The position numbers and the translations under genes were made by a program. DNA of 64,000 nucleotides from Aristolochia californica (taxonomy: Eukaryota > Streptophyta > Magnoliopsida > Piperales > Aristolochiaceae). The notes beneath the pieces were generated by a model, which was not told where the DNA came from, ran no database searches, and worked only from the letters and a program-made list of their open reading frames with translations. Shown piece after piece: positions 23,044-36,027 of the stretch; positions within the stretch are counted from its first letter, which is position 1, and the number at the start of each line of letters is the position of its first letter. The DNA lies in the NCBI GenBank assembly GCA_029961685.1, contig JARWKL010000009.1, forward strand, positions 28,955,208-29,019,207, read 5' to 3'.

Positions 23044-26000
23044 ATGATGGAACCAGTGGAAGACCAGGATGAATTAGTTGGCAAAGTAACTAAGTTGTAA
23101 AGTTCTTTCTTTCTTAAAATTTCTCTGTATTTTTTATATGCTCAAGGATCTAGACTGATGAAAATTATGACAATTTTTTCATTCTAAATTCACTAGTTAT
23201 CTTGTTTCAGGATACTACAAGGAGGCTAGGAACTGTTAGCTGGGGTACAGCTACAGTTGTTGGAGTCTTTGTGGGGATGCTCTATGGAGGTAGCAAGGAG
23301 GCATCTGCATCTGTTGTAAGATCTGTCACTGCTTTCTTCCATTATCAATTAATGGGAGGACGTTATTTGTTCTTATATCCTGCTAGCCTTATTCTAAAAA
23401 AATTAGTTTTTTAATAACAGGAATTTTTATTAATATTAAAAATACAAAAATTAAAACAAGTTAAAAGGAAAACTGAAATAAAAGCAAAGGTTTTTCTTTT
23501 TCGCTAGCTCAAGCTCTCTTTTCTACTTGTACAGCTACATCAAACTGAGAACTGAAATAATAAGGTTTTAGGAACATTCTGATTTGGGAGTTGAAACAAA
23601 TATTTCTATGTCAGACATTATGTCAATTATATCTTCTAAAATTCTAATGGCAGCATGAACTATGCCCAGTATGTACCTTAACAATGAGAATTGTTTAAAT
23701 GAACCATCTAGTTATAAATATTTGTGTAAAGAAAGAGATATGAGGGCGAAAGACGAGGAGAAGAGTTGAGAGAAGAGAAAAGGGAGAAACAGCCTTGCTG
23801 CGTTGGAGTTACATGCCAGAAAAGCACAAGTTCCCTCTCTTTTATCAAGGGTTAAGTGATAACTACTAGAAGGACAAAAATGCTCTTATTTACAAAAACT
23901 CGTATAACTCATACAATACAACTCTATTTTGAATGAAACTTGAAACATAAAAGTTTAATGTAATTATCTAACTGGCAGATATATATGCTAAGATAAATCA
24001 GAATATGGAAAATAACCAAAATACCCTTGATCTGATATTTTAGCACTCCGCTTCAAGCTAGAGAGTAAAATATAAAAAAATCCTAGCTTATCACAGAAAA
24101 TCAAGTGTTCATGTCTTCCCAAAGGTTTTGTAAACACGTCTCCAAGTTGGTCTGATGATTTCACATATGGAGTTATCACCTGTTCTTGCATAACCACATC
24201 TCTAATAAAATGATAATCAACCTTTATATGTTTAGTCTTTTATGGAATACAAGATTGCTTGCAATAAAGATTGCAGCTTGATTGTCACACTTCATAACCA
24301 TGGGTTCTTACATATGGAAACCAAAATTAAGAAGAACAAATTTAATCCACATAAGTGCACTAATAATATGAGTCATTGCTCTATATTCGGGTACTTGACC
24401 TGGCCACAACTGTTTGTTTCTTACTTTTTCAGCTTACTAAGTTACTCCCAACAAACAATAGTAGTCTGACGTAGAACATCTATCCATTTTACGCTCAGTA
24501 TAATACATCTAAATATCCAAACACATCAATTTGCCATTCTGAGTACAAGCAGACCTTTTCTGGGGGCACTCTTCAAATACTTTAAAATCCTCTAGGCAAC
24601 TTCTAAATGCACTTTCTGAGGGTTTTCCATGAATTGACTTACAATTTCCACAACAAATGATATATTAAGTCTGGTAACTATAGCATAGATCAACTTACCT
24701 ACCAAGCGTCTGTATTGTGTTTTGTCCTTTAGAATAGGACTCTGTATGTCATCGATATTATGATTGATTTCCATGGCTGTGTCTATTGGTTTTGCACTCA
24801 ATAGACCATATTCTTGGAGCATATCTAAGATACTTCCTCTGGGAAAGAACCATACCTCTATCACTACGAGCAACTTCAATGTCCAAGAAATACTTCAAAG
24901 GACCAAAATCTTTTGTCTGAAAATGAGTGACCGAGTGCTTCTTAACTGCTAATGCCTTCAAGATCATCCCTATTCATTACAATTTCATCCACATATACAA
25001 CCAAGACAACCACACCAGTATTCATTTTGAGCAAGATCATAGAATGATTGTAATGGTTTCTATAGAAACCAAACTGCATCACTACTGTACTGAACTTTTT
25101 GAACCATGTTCTCGGACTTTGTTTAAGTTCATAAATAACCTTCTTTAACTTACATACCACCCTTTATTAACTGCCACAGAGACCAATGTACGTATTGATG
25201 TAAGTCTTGCCACAAGTGGGAACGTCTCAAATACATCAACACAAAAGGTCCGTGTATACCTTTTTGCCACCAACCTTGCTTTGCGTCGTTCAATAGATCC
25301 ATCAATATGATATTTAATTGTGTACACCCAACAATATCCCACAATACTTGCCTCCATTGGTGGATCACAAAGATTCCACACCAAGGCACTCTTCTCATCA
25401 TCCATAGTCCACTTTGGGGTACACAAAGCATCTTGCATTGAATGAGGAATCATGGAAGTAAACAAGTACATAACAAAAGATTTAAAGGATGGAGATAAAA
25501 AATCAAAGGACACATACTTTGAGATTGGATGAGTAGTATAGGATCTTTTACCTTTTCGAGGAATGATGGGACTGATGGTCGATCTTGAGGCGAGGGCTTA
25601 GGAGTTGGAGCTTCTGGAGGTACAGTAAGTTGTAGCTCACGATGAGGGCATCGGTTGTAGACTTGAAGAGGTGGAGAAGGACTTGTGTCTAGTGCATCCA
25701 AAAATGCTATAGGAATAGGACTATCCATAGAAGGACCAAATGATACAAGAAACTCAACAGGCAATTGCAAAATATGGAGTATGCTCAAAGAAGGTTAACA
25801 CATTTTTTTGTCGAATAAGGTCCTAACACTTTCACCTTTTTTGCTAACAAGAATATCCCAAAAAGATACATTGATAGATTGAGGTGACAACTTATCTAAG
25901 GAATTACCCAACACATGTACAAAACACGTGCATCCAAATTTACGAGGAACAACATTAAACAACTTACAACGAGGTTTTAAAACTTGAAGATGAACTTAAC

Positions 26001-29000
26001 CATGCAAAACAGATGAGGGCATGCAATTAATTAAGAAACAAGAGGTCAAAACAACATCTAAGAGCATTTATATGCAATAATAAAGTCTGAGTAACCTCAA
26101 GGAGGAGATGTTTGTTTTTGCATTTTTCTACCCCATTTTGTTGAAGAGAATATGTGCAAGATGTCTGATGAGTAATACCATGGGAAACACAAAATGATGC
26201 AAATTGTTTATTAAGATACTCTAATCCATTATAAGTACAAAAAACATGAGCACCAAACTCATTCTTTATTTCATTAAAAAAATCAGGAATACTCTTGTAG
26301 GAGATATACCCAATTTACCTGACTAAAATCATCTATGAAAGAAACAAAATACTTGAAACTAAATGGATTGGGAACCCAACACGTACCCCATACATCAAAA
26401 TGAACTAATTCAAATAATTTGGTGCTAAGACTAGAACTAACTAGGAAATTGGCTCGACGATATTTTCCCAGTTGAGAGGACTCACAATCAAAAGAAATAT
26501 CTGCTGGCGAGGAAGGAAAAGACTGATGCAACTTAACTGGTTATGGATGTCTCAATGTAGGGGTCATAAATATGATGAGTTTCCACTAGCAAGTACCATA
26601 GTTTTTGGAATAGAAACATCATCCAATAGGTAAGGCCCTCCCTTCTTATGCTTGGAACCAATCATCCTCTTCGTTTGCAAGTCCTCAAAAACACAAAAAG
26701 TAGGAGAAAAAGGTTATTGAATAATTTAAAGACTTAGTTATGTGTCTCATAGAGAAGTGGTTGACTGGAACTTTTGGAACAAAGAGAATTGAATTCAAAG
26801 ATATCTGAGAAGTGGTATGTATAATACCCTCACTCGAAATTGGAGAGGTGGATCCATCAGCTAAAGTAGGAGGAGTAGACTAAAATAATGAGGACATACT
26901 TGACATATGGGTAGATGCTCCTGAATTGATGATCCAGGAGGGGGAGTGGGACACATTCAGTGCAGTAATACCTGTGCTCGTTATTTTGGCACTCGTTGAG
27001 GACGAAAGATCAGACTCAGTGGCAGAAGAAATGGTAGATGGTGTAGTCAACTGGCCAAGTCGCTATAGTAGCTACTGAATCTCATCGTATGAACTAGTGT
27101 GAGAGTTGGCATCTATGTTTATGACTATTGAATTGGCCTAGGTAGGTTTACCAAATTTCTCCCAACACTTGTTAGAAATATAGTTAGATCAACCACTATG
27201 AATCCATTTTCGATCCTCTCTATTACCTCGGCCACGACCTCTAGTAGAAAAGGAGCGACCTCTACCTTTATTGCTACTACCAAGAAACACACCTTCAGGC
27301 TTACCAATGGATGACTGAAGGTTAAGAACGGCAGCATTTGATAGTCTTGCATCTTTTTCAGGTTTATTGACTACTACACCTTCTGCCTGCAGGACTCTGT
27401 TAAAGGCTTGTTCAAAAGTATTCACATCTTTATTGGCCAACAATTGAACCCAAAATCGCATCATATTCGGATCCTAAACCATCTAGAAACTTGACAACCT
27501 GAATTTGATTCTCTTTCTCATGGATATCTTCAACATTTGCAATAAAATGATGAAAGGTGCTGATTTCCTTTAGCACCCCTCGTATTTCAATTAAATAATC
27601 TGTCACTGATCTATCTCCTCGCTTCATAGTAAAATACTTAACATATAGCTCATAAATCCGAGATAAAATACTCTTTTGAGATAATATAAAAGCCAGGGTT
27701 GTCCAAATCTCTTTTGTTGCCCACAACACAAAATCTGGTCAGATGAATGATGCGGCCCCCGATCCCTCTCAGAGGACTTCCCTGGGCTCTCCAGAGTGGC
27801 TAGAGACCTCTCATGCTCGGTGGTTAGCTCTTGGAGTGACCATCCGTGGAGTCTCCCATTTCGTTGGGGACTAAATGATGAAGAAGCTGCAGATTTTTGC
27901 TCTCTCCTTTCCAGGCTCAACAACATTACTATCCATGAGTATGTAATTGATAAAATGATAAGGAAGCCCAACATCAATGACTGATTCATAGTAGCTTCCG
28001 TCTATTCTCATATCAGAGAATACGACTACAACTTGCCTGAGCATAAGCAAACCTGGCATGGAGGCTTTCAACGCCTAGCAAGATCAAAATTTTCATGTGG
28101 ACTGCCATCAGAGACCAGATCCTCACCTCCGACAATCTCCACAAAAGAGGCTTCACCGCTCCTAATCGTATTTGTCCTCTTTGTGGTGAGTGTGACGAGA
28201 TAGTCCAACATGTTCTTCTACAATGTGGGTTTTCTTGGAAAGTTTGGATGAAGATCTTTCAGAAGATTGATTTCCAAATGGGGCTTCACAAGGACCTCTT
28301 CGGCACTTGTTAGATGGTTATGAAGATTCACCTTCCTAGATTGGGTAAGTTAATTCTCTTGGCATGCCTTGCGCATGTCCCATGGTGTTTATGGCTTGAG
28401 CGAAACAACCGAAGTTTCAATTCAAAATCCAGTACTCTGGATAATACGGTTTCTTATGCAGTGAGCCTAATCTCCAATTGGTTGCATACCATAAAGGAAT
28501 TTGCCTTTCTATTGGGTGTTTCCCTTCATGAAAATTGGAGTTTGATCACTTATATGATGGTCCCTCGCAGGACTCTTGTTATGGCTACTTGGGATCCTCC
28601 CCCAAGCGACTGCATCAAACTCAATTTTGATGGCAGTGCTTTAGGCTGTCCTAGGCCGGCAGGTGCAGGTGGTGTTTTTAGAGACAACTATAGAGTTTTA
28701 ATTTTCTCCTATGCTGGGCTGGTGGGCATCGCCGACTCAAACACTGCTAAAGTGAGTGCTCTTCTTTTTTGCCTTCAAATCTTCAAAGACCATCTTCATG
28801 GTAAGCTACTTATTGAAGGAGACTCCAAGGTTGTCATTAGTTGGTGCTCAAAAGAAAGTTTCCCCCTTGGTACCATTGGCCTATCACTAATTGTATTGTT
28901 AACATTGTGCCCTCAATTCTTTGTAATTGAAATCTCATTCCTAAATCAGCCAATTCCTTGATAAATTGGCTAAATTCGGGACCTCCCAGCAATCTCTCAT

Positions 29001-32000
29001 TGTTTGGGAAGGCTTCCCCCCCTTATAATCTTGCTCGTTTGGGCTTTTGATTTAATAAAATTCAGCATCATTTCAAAAAATAAAAAATAAAAATCATGAC
29101 TCCATATTGTTTACCAACTAAGTCATAACTTGATTGTCCTATACTTCCCAATCGTCAGTAATTGGTATATTTTGCCATCCTTCTAGCCTTTAGAAACATA
29201 AGAACGAATATTGATCACTTCACATAGTTTGACCCATTTAATTTGATAGTTGTTATCTGAATAGGTTGAGATTGTTTGCCATTTGAACTCTCAGATGTCC
29301 TTTGGCTAGCAACTTGTGCTGGATTCAACCATCTGATTTCCCTAAAAAGAGGACAATTGAATGCAATTATGTGTCTAACTACACAAAGGATCACTTTCCC
29401 CAATTCAGTTTTTCCTGTGTAGGCAAGTAGGCCCCACAATCAAAGAGATTAAGGCACAATTTCACTCAACATACCCAACCAGCAATGGAAAGCAATCACA
29501 CTTTGCAATTGAGATAGTAAATTGAGGAAAAAGAAGCTTAATTGCATAAACTATGGATGATGCAGTGAACTAGGAGGATGATGTAAGCCCTAGGTACGCT
29601 GCGCAGGCAATAATGAAGCTAGGGCTTTAAGTAGGGTCCCATAAATGGCTTCAAATCGTAGTAATCACTCAATTGAGAGTAGAAGCCATCAACCAATTGG
29701 TTATGGTAGGGAAAAAAGGAGAGATTGAGTTTTACCTTACCAGTCTAAAATTTTTAGGAAGAACCTTCAATAGGGTTGCTGAATGAAAAGGAAAAAGCCA
29801 CAAAACTGAAGAAGATCTGCCTAAGACTGCCGTCATTGCTCTGATACCATGTAAAAAAAGAGATTTGAGGGAGAAAGAGGAGGAGAAGAGTTGAGAGAAG
29901 AGGAAAGGGAGACGCAGCCTTGGCTACATTGGAGTTTGTGCTAGAAAAGCACAAGCTCCCTCTCTTTTATTAAGGGTTAAGTTATAATTACAAGACGGAT
30001 GAAAATGCCCTTAGTTACAAAAACTCTTATAACTCAGACAATACAGCTCTATTTTAATTGAAACTTGAAAAATAAGAGTTTAATGTAATTATCTAACTAA
30101 CAGACATATGCTAAGATAAATCAGAATATGGAAAATGACCAAAATACCCTTAACCTGGTATTTTAACAATTTGGATAGTCCTCTTCACGTTGTTCCTTAC
30201 AGAATGGGTTGTTGTTATTTCGTTTAAAATTGAGGCAATAAAAGATAATTTGACGAAATGATTTAGGGTTTGCATTTGAGTTGATGTTTCTTTGTATTGG
30301 TTTTGTATCTTGAAGATTGAAGAGACTACAAATAGCTAAACTAGTTATGTTGGGGTTTGCTTGATTTTCTTTCTCTGGTTCCAATAACCTGATTATAGCC
30401 TGCCTTTAGTTCATTCAACCTGATTATGAGGAAAGGTGGTTTCATGAAATAAATTAGAGTTCCTCTGGAAGTCTATTTTTACCATTTTTCTTTCTTGTTT
30501 GTTGATTTCTAGGCTTTCTCATAATGTTTACAAAGGGTTAGGAGAAGAAGGAAGAGAAATAAAAGAAGAGAGGAAAGAGGAGAAGCGAGAAACCCTAACT
30601 CGTGTGAGAGAGGAAGAGAAGGAAAAAAGCAAAAAAAAAGAGTAATTGAAAGAAGAGAGGCTAGAGCTGAATGCTCTTCCCCATGCCCCTTGAATTTTAT
30701 TTATAGTTGTAGAATGATGTACTCAATGACATTAATCTCCTTAGAGGTACATCTCTCAAAAGAAAAAATACAAAAAGAGATACACCAACTTGTATAATTA
30801 CAAAATCACGCCACCTCTTATTGGAGACTTGTCCTATTTACTATAATCTCACCCTACACACGTGGGTGTCTGTTAACACTCCCCCTCAAGTAGGTGTGTA
30901 TAACTTCAGCTTGCATACAATCTTAGTCAAGAAACTTGTGTGCTTAAAAAAAAGTTTTGATCTTGTGTGGCTTGAAAAAGAAATTCTGATTGTCTTGCCT
31001 TAATTTATTTTGTTCTTGTTGCTTATAGTCATCATCTTTTTATCATCTTGTTCTCCCCTTTGGATATTCTGGTCAAATAAAATTTGATTACCACAACTTG
31101 TAGAATCCTTCATTATCTATTACCTCATACTTGTACTTCTTTTTCAACTTCTCCGCTCAAACTGGGGATCTCTTTGTTCTTTGCCAAGAGACCAACTTGC
31201 ACAAAATAATGGTGAGAAAAGAAAAATCACCCCTAGCCCAATGACAAAATTCCAACTCCTGTCAGAAATGGTTGCTGAAATTAAAAGGCGATCCGGCCCA
31301 TTTTAGGGGAATGAAAAAGTCTACTCATTTTCTAATGGTAGCTCAAAATACCACTTGGGTAAAGAGAATTAAAAAATTGAATTAAGTTGGATGTTGACAC
31401 AATCTCGATCTTTGCAGATAGTAGGTCTACAGGCATTGCTCTGAAGTGATTGTAAAAAATATAAATTAAAGAAAGTAATTTGAGGAATTAAAGGTGTGAA
31501 TAAAAAAATAGCAATTTTCATACTTCAAATGGAAGGAGGCACATAATGTAGTTCTCCATATTTCCAAATAAGAAGTGTTTTTCGACCAATAAATAGAAAC
31601 TAGAATAATTCTTCTATAAAAAGTGACCAAGTTTGACTCAAGAGGGAGAAAAAAAATAATTCTTCTATAAATATGCATGATTGAGGAAACTTAAAAAAAC
31701 TCCAATAAATAAAGTTTTAGAGATGGAAAATAATAGAAACTTTCAAAAAACAAAATTCTCATGTAAGGCAATTGTTTATTGTTTTAACACAACTTGACCA
31801 ATTTGGAAAGAAAATATCCAAGAAAGAAATTCTGGATAAGTGAGATTTAGAGACACTAATATTTGGAATTTAGAATGAGGAAACAAGACTTTCTAATTCA
31901 AAATTTTCATACTTTATTAAAAAGTAAATTAAATTCATATAGGGAAAAACTTCTTTTAAGGAAACTCATATAATGTGAGATAATTGAAAAGAAACTCTTA

Positions 32001-34039
32001 AGGAAAGAAAGATATTCAAGTTGGTAAAATCTTGACTGGATTTAAGGAAAAAAAGGTAAATTAGTTAAACCAAGATTAGCAATTCAAAAAGTGAAGCAAA
32101 AAATGGGTTTAATTGGGATTTTTGCAAGCAATTGGCCACCAGCATGACTTTTGATTATTCCAATGTGGATATCTCTCTTTATGATGATCGGATAGAGAAA
32201 TGGTTTGTAAGGTTAGAAAATAGACTCACAAAGCTTTCTTTTGATATATAATTTTCTATACAAATTCTTGGTCTGGTTCGCACAAAACATCTTGCAAATT
32301 CAAGCTTTCTGTTATTGCATGGCCTTTGTTTCTTTAGATGTCAATTTCTCTTTATGAAAAACTTTGATTAAAAAAATTCTTTTTGAGTTGGAAACTAGAC
32401 TCAAAGTTCTTTTCGGCAATATAGAATTTGCTATATGACAAGTGTGGTAAGATAGTGCAAAATCCAACAAAAAAAAAAAACAACTGGGAAAAAAAAGACT
32501 AAAGGGAAATGAAAAAATCTTTTTTCTTTTCTTTTTCTTCTTCTTCTTCTTCTTCATCCCTTTTTTCTCCTACTTCTCCTTTTCCATGTCAATCTTTGCC
32601 CTCTTTCATACCATTTTGAGTTTTAGGATGTTCTCATTATCTTACAAAGGTTTAGGAGAAGAAGGAAGGGAAAGAAGCAAAGAAGAGAGTAATTGAAAGA
32701 AGAGGCGCTAGCTGAATGCTCTTCCCAATGCTCCTTGAGTTTTATTTATAGTTGTAGAGTGATGTACACAATGAAATTAATGCCCTTAAGAGATATACAC
32801 CAGCTTGTATCATTACGAAGTCACGCCTCCTCTTATTGATGATTTGTCCTATTTAGCTTCATGCCACCCTATACATGTGGTTGTCTTTTAACAGTGTTAA
32901 AAAACTGTGGTTTTATTTCTCTTTGACAAGCAGGAACAGCTTCATCTACTTCTCCAGTGTTTCTCCATCTTTTATTAACAAATTTTTATCATTGTGACAG
33001 AGTAAGGATGCAGAAGTAATGCTAAAGCTGGGGAGCACGCCTGACAAGCGGGAACAATACAGGTTGTCAAGAGATGCTATGGAGAAGAGGTTCATCCGAG
33101 TTACTCGTGGATCAATTGTTGGTGGTGTCCGCCTAGGAATGTTCACTGCTACATTTTTTGGCTTACAAAATCTTCTTGCTGAGAAACGTGGTGTGCATGA
33201 TGTTTTTAATGTTGTGGGAGCTGGTTCTGCAACTGCTGCATCATTTGGTCTCATTTGTAAGAAACAAAACATGCTTTATGTGCTTTCTTCATATATTTAT
33301 TTTTGAGTTCCAATGCCTTCTTAAATGTAAATACCGGATTGAGGATGCTAGTAGGAAGGCCTGCCTACAGACTACAAAATCCATGGCTATGCTTTTGAAG
33401 AATCTGGGCCCTGTCATCAGTATCTTACCTGTTTCTTTTCCCATGCCACAGTGCCAGGTTCCCTCAGATGGCGTGCTAGAAATATGTTGATGGGTTCAGT
33501 GCTTGGAGCAGCTTTCTGCTTTCCTCTTGGTAATCTTTCTATCACATTTCTCTCTTGCCTTTCAAAATAAAAAGTTCTTACTAAAAATCAACAGGTTTGA
33601 AATATTCCCAAGCTCGAAGATTGAGTCAATAAGTAACTAGATATAACTTGCAATGTGTTGGTGAAGTCTGATTGATGATGTCATGGATTTGATTGGTTAG
33701 ATTTTGATCTTGACAATTACTGTTTGTGTGGAAATACCCATCACACTAATGTATTTTACATTATTTAATTAACCATCTTATTGTTGTATCTGGCATAATA
33801 GTTTTGTTTATGTGCTTCTGAGTTGGCTTCTTGAGTTAAATCCTTGAACATTTACTTTTACTGGGTGTTTTTCAAACTAACCATTAAGAAAGTCTTAATC
33901 ATCTTGCACAGGTTGGATTCAACTCAAGTTAGCAGAGAAAGCAAACGAAGAAAACTTATCTATGGAGGAGACAGGAGTGACTAGGAATGGTGGGGTTGGG
34001 GCTGCAATTGAGAGGCTTGAAGGAAGTCTTAAGAAATGA
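23044..34039 (+). CDS. Tim17/Tim22/Tim23-family membrane protein (TIMMDC1-like)
   Basis: Five coding exons, all in phase: 23044-23085, 23211-23315, 33001-33256, 33452-33529, 33912-34039 (202 aa). Four hydrophobic Gly-rich segments are visible: SWGTATVVGVFVGMLYGG (about residues 24-41), VTRGSIVGGVRLGMFTATFF (about 84-103), VFNVVGAGSATAASFGLI, and MLMGSVLGAAFCFPLG, followed by a hydrophilic tail. This is the topology and glycine pattern of the Tim17 family. By family knowledge it should sit in the mitochondrial inner membrane (or a plastid membrane); similarity to the complex I assembly factor TIMMDC1 is my best guess for the subgroup. The first exon opens with two adjacent Met codons; the untranslated exon start is 22971. 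The second intron is 9685 nt and full of retrotransposons, yet the frame across it is exact. Confidence 0.82.
23725..24045 (-). repeat. Copia 3' LTR (321 bp)
   Basis: Plus-strand TGTAAAGAAAGAG to TTTTAGCA; aligns along its length with 29850-30168. Preceded by the duplicated ATTTG. Confidence 0.9.
27741..29093 (+). mobile_element. LINE nested in copia gag
   Basis: Plus-strand LINE ORF2 fragment, 5'-truncated. It shows a zinc-binding segment (CPLCGECDEIVQHVLLQC, near 28170-28225), GKLILLACLAHVPWCLWLER (near 28345) and an RNase H domain (28590-28860) with KLNFDGSALGCPRPAGAGG and IEGDSKVVISWCS, ending in the A-rich tail 29075-29093. A stop at 28312 and frame breaks near 27868 and 28085 remain. 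The copia gag reads LVGKQYG up to the right edge and DFVLWATKEIW from the left edge, so the LINE sits inside that coding sequence. Confidence 0.88.
29850..30168 (-). repeat. Copia 5' LTR (319 bp)
   Basis: Plus-strand TGTAAAAAAAGAG to TTTTAACA; matches 23725-24045. On the minus strand it is followed by the primer-binding site at about 29849-29838. Confidence 0.9.
30500..32893 (-). mobile_element. Non-autonomous LTR element in Tim17-like intron
   Basis: LTRs lie at about 30500-30878 (379 bp) and 32614-32893 (about 280 bp, with internal deletions). On the minus strand the polypurine tract CTTGAGGGGGAG precedes TGTTAACAGACACCC, and the right LTR is followed by TGGTATGAAAGAG, a decayed version of the usual primer site. 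Flanking bases TTGTT and GTGTT may be a duplication with one mismatch. The internal part (30879-32613, 1.7 kb) contains no recognisable gag or pol; the minus-strand frame at 32312-32557 is a lysine run from a (TTC)n tract. The internal 3' end is shared with the copy at 14150-14936. Confidence 0.8.
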
Positions 34040-35054
34040 GTGATTTCAATCCTTTACAGGGGAAAATTACAAAATATTTTGTAAGGATTTCAGGGTTCTA
34101 TCTGAATGTTCTTAGCTTGAAGGTAGAGTTCAAGGTTGCAATTTTATATATATAGAATTCAGAGGAGAGATGTCATGTAGAATAAGACTTTGTAGATTCT
34201 TGAAATCTCAAAGGGGTCGCTATTCAGGGTCTACCCTGGGCGTCTGCGAAATGTAGAGGCATGGAAGAACATTCGTGAAGCATGGGGATTGTAAATTCTC
34301 CCCCTGCTTTTTAAAACGCATAGTTTTGTGTCATTGTTCCACAACCTAAAATCAGCATGGTCGATTAACACTTCCATGGGGGTTTTCAACTGAAGGTTGT
34401 ATAGAGATACGAGGATCAACAATGCAAATTGCTGGAGGAATCACCATGGTTCTCTCGTGCCTGTAAAACCGAATCGGGGGAAGGAGTTCGGTGAACATCC
34501 CACTTAGAAATGATAGATGTGAGAAAAAAGGACTGAAATCGTATAATTGGATTGATGAAAAGTAGGGTAGTATCGAGTCGAGTCGAATTTGAACTTGTAT
34601 ATATTCGAGTTGGGTTTGATTTAAATACTTTAAACTTAAGCTCCAGCAGCAGTATTATAATATTTGAGACGTTTCAAATAATATTTGAGACGCTTCAAAT
34701 AAGTGAGAGAAGAGAAAAGAAGAGATTTTGCATAATTATACTTTCTTCTTTTTCTGTTTTTTATTTTTTTTATTTTTCATTTTAACCTTTGATTATGCTT
34801 AACTCCAAACTCACACAGGTATTTATAGATCTCTTATTCTTCTTTTATGTTTCACTTTCTAACAACTTGACATTTAGTTGGCCAATACTTTAGGGGGCAT
34901 TAACAGTGTAAATAGAATAAATTAATTAATTTAATGATGTAAACTATCTTATATGTTTGTAATAATTTTTCAATTTCATAAATCTTATTTATACTAGTTT
35001 TTTATTTCGATAAATGTATGCCTTTTCGTCAACTGAAATGAACTTTCTAGTTTC
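34040..35054. other. Intergenic between Tim17-like gene and pGlcT
   Basis: Contains the probable 3' untranslated region of the Tim17-like gene (to roughly 34200), a short repeated phrase ATATTTGAGACG at about 34659 and 34681, and AT-rich sequence. No gene recognised. Confidence 0.5.
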
Positions 35055-35220
35055 CACGTGTGCGGTGCTCCGTGCCAGTGACGTCGGATGAATCCACGCT
35101 GTCATCCCTGAAGATGGATAAACTTTCCACGCTCGTCAAACGTTTACTGGACTCTCAAACTCCATTACCCCGATCTTGACGTAATTATTCCGTCTCTGCC
35201 GACGTTCCCTATTTATTCCA
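35055..35220 (+). promoter_or_regulatory. Probable pGlcT core promoter
   Basis: A G-box core CACGTG lies at 35055-35060, TGACGTC at 35079-35085 and TTGACGTAAT near 35177-35186. TATTTATT near 35210 could serve as a TATA element for a start near 35240. The following GC-balanced, pyrimidine-rich stretch ends in a donor-like site near 35390, fitting a first untranslated exon separated by a 1.2-kb intron from the ATG exon at 36586. Such bZIP-type boxes are common, so regulation is only suggested. Confidence 0.35.
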
Positions 35221-36006
35221 GAAACAAACAAGACACTCCACTTGAACTTTCCGCTCCGTCTGTAGTACATGATGTGCCAGCAGTCTTCTTTTCCTTCTGC
35301 CCCTCCCACATTTCATTACTCTTGAGCCGACGGCACAACCAAGGTGTTAGAGCCAGACATCTGACGACGAGACTGCTCAAAGCCTTTCTTAGGTGAATCT
35401 GTTCTTCCTCTCGATCAATAATGCGAAATTCTCAAAACTTACATGTCTTGGCCGTTTCTTCTCTGAGTTCTCTGCTTAGTCTAGCTTTTTATTGATCTTG
35501 TGCTCTGGTCGACTGAATTCCTGGTTTGTACTCTTCGATCGGTTGCATCTCGATGTTTCAGCATTTTCGGCTCTGAGCACTAGATTCGGATCTGGATCAT
35601 TTAGTCGAGTTACATAAGATCATTGCAACTACATGAGAGAACGCATTCGCTTATCACCGCTTGAGTCACTACTTTTGTTTTTAGATCTTTGATGTACTAA
35701 AATCCTGAACTTTCTGCTGGTGCTGTTACATTTTAATTGTCGCCAACTGTACACATTGTGTTTCTTTGACTTGAGCTTAGTGTAGTTCATCCGTGTATCT
35801 GGTTTTGTGAAAGGGAAGTGCTAAAGATTCTCTCCACTAGCATTACCATTTTGGTCTTCTTTCTATTTAATGTTTATTTATTTTTAATGACGTTTGCGTG
35901 TTTTATCTGCGCCTTTGAGCTCAGGCATTTAGCGTTTTGTTTCATTTGGCTTCTGGTTTTTGATGAGTAAGATTAAGTGTGCATCCGGATTTCTGTAATT
36001 TTTTTC

Positions 36007-36027
36007 CTCTCTCTCTCTCTCTCTCTC
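36007..36027. repeat. (CT)10 microsatellite
   Basis: Perfect dinucleotide run inside the leader intron of pGlcT. Confidence 0.95.

Larger units (their letters stand above)
23725..30168 (-). mobile_element. Ty1/copia retrotransposon in Tim17-like intron
   Basis: Complete outline: LTRs at 23725-24045 and 29850-30168, flanked by the 5-bp duplication ATTTG (23720-23724 and 30169-30173). On the minus strand the 5' LTR (right) is followed by TGGTATCAGAGC, the usual initiator-Met tRNA primer site. Going down in coordinates: gag (TTIKLNGSNYV near 29230; TTLAFILSQKSILSRIYELY near 27700-27630), protease ([14 protein letters not shown] near 26945-26905), integrase (LVHFDVWGTCW near 26400), reverse transcriptase (near 25160-24940 and 24880-24590, [12 protein letters not shown]), and the RNase H end (SSDQLGDVFTKPLG near 24150). 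Many stops and frameshifts. The LTRs differ at roughly a tenth of positions, so the insertion is old. A LINE interrupts its gag. Confidence 0.93.

Noticed and set aside
32312..32557. Lysine-rich small protein
   Set aside because: Translation of an A/TTC-rich low-complexity tract within an LTR element.
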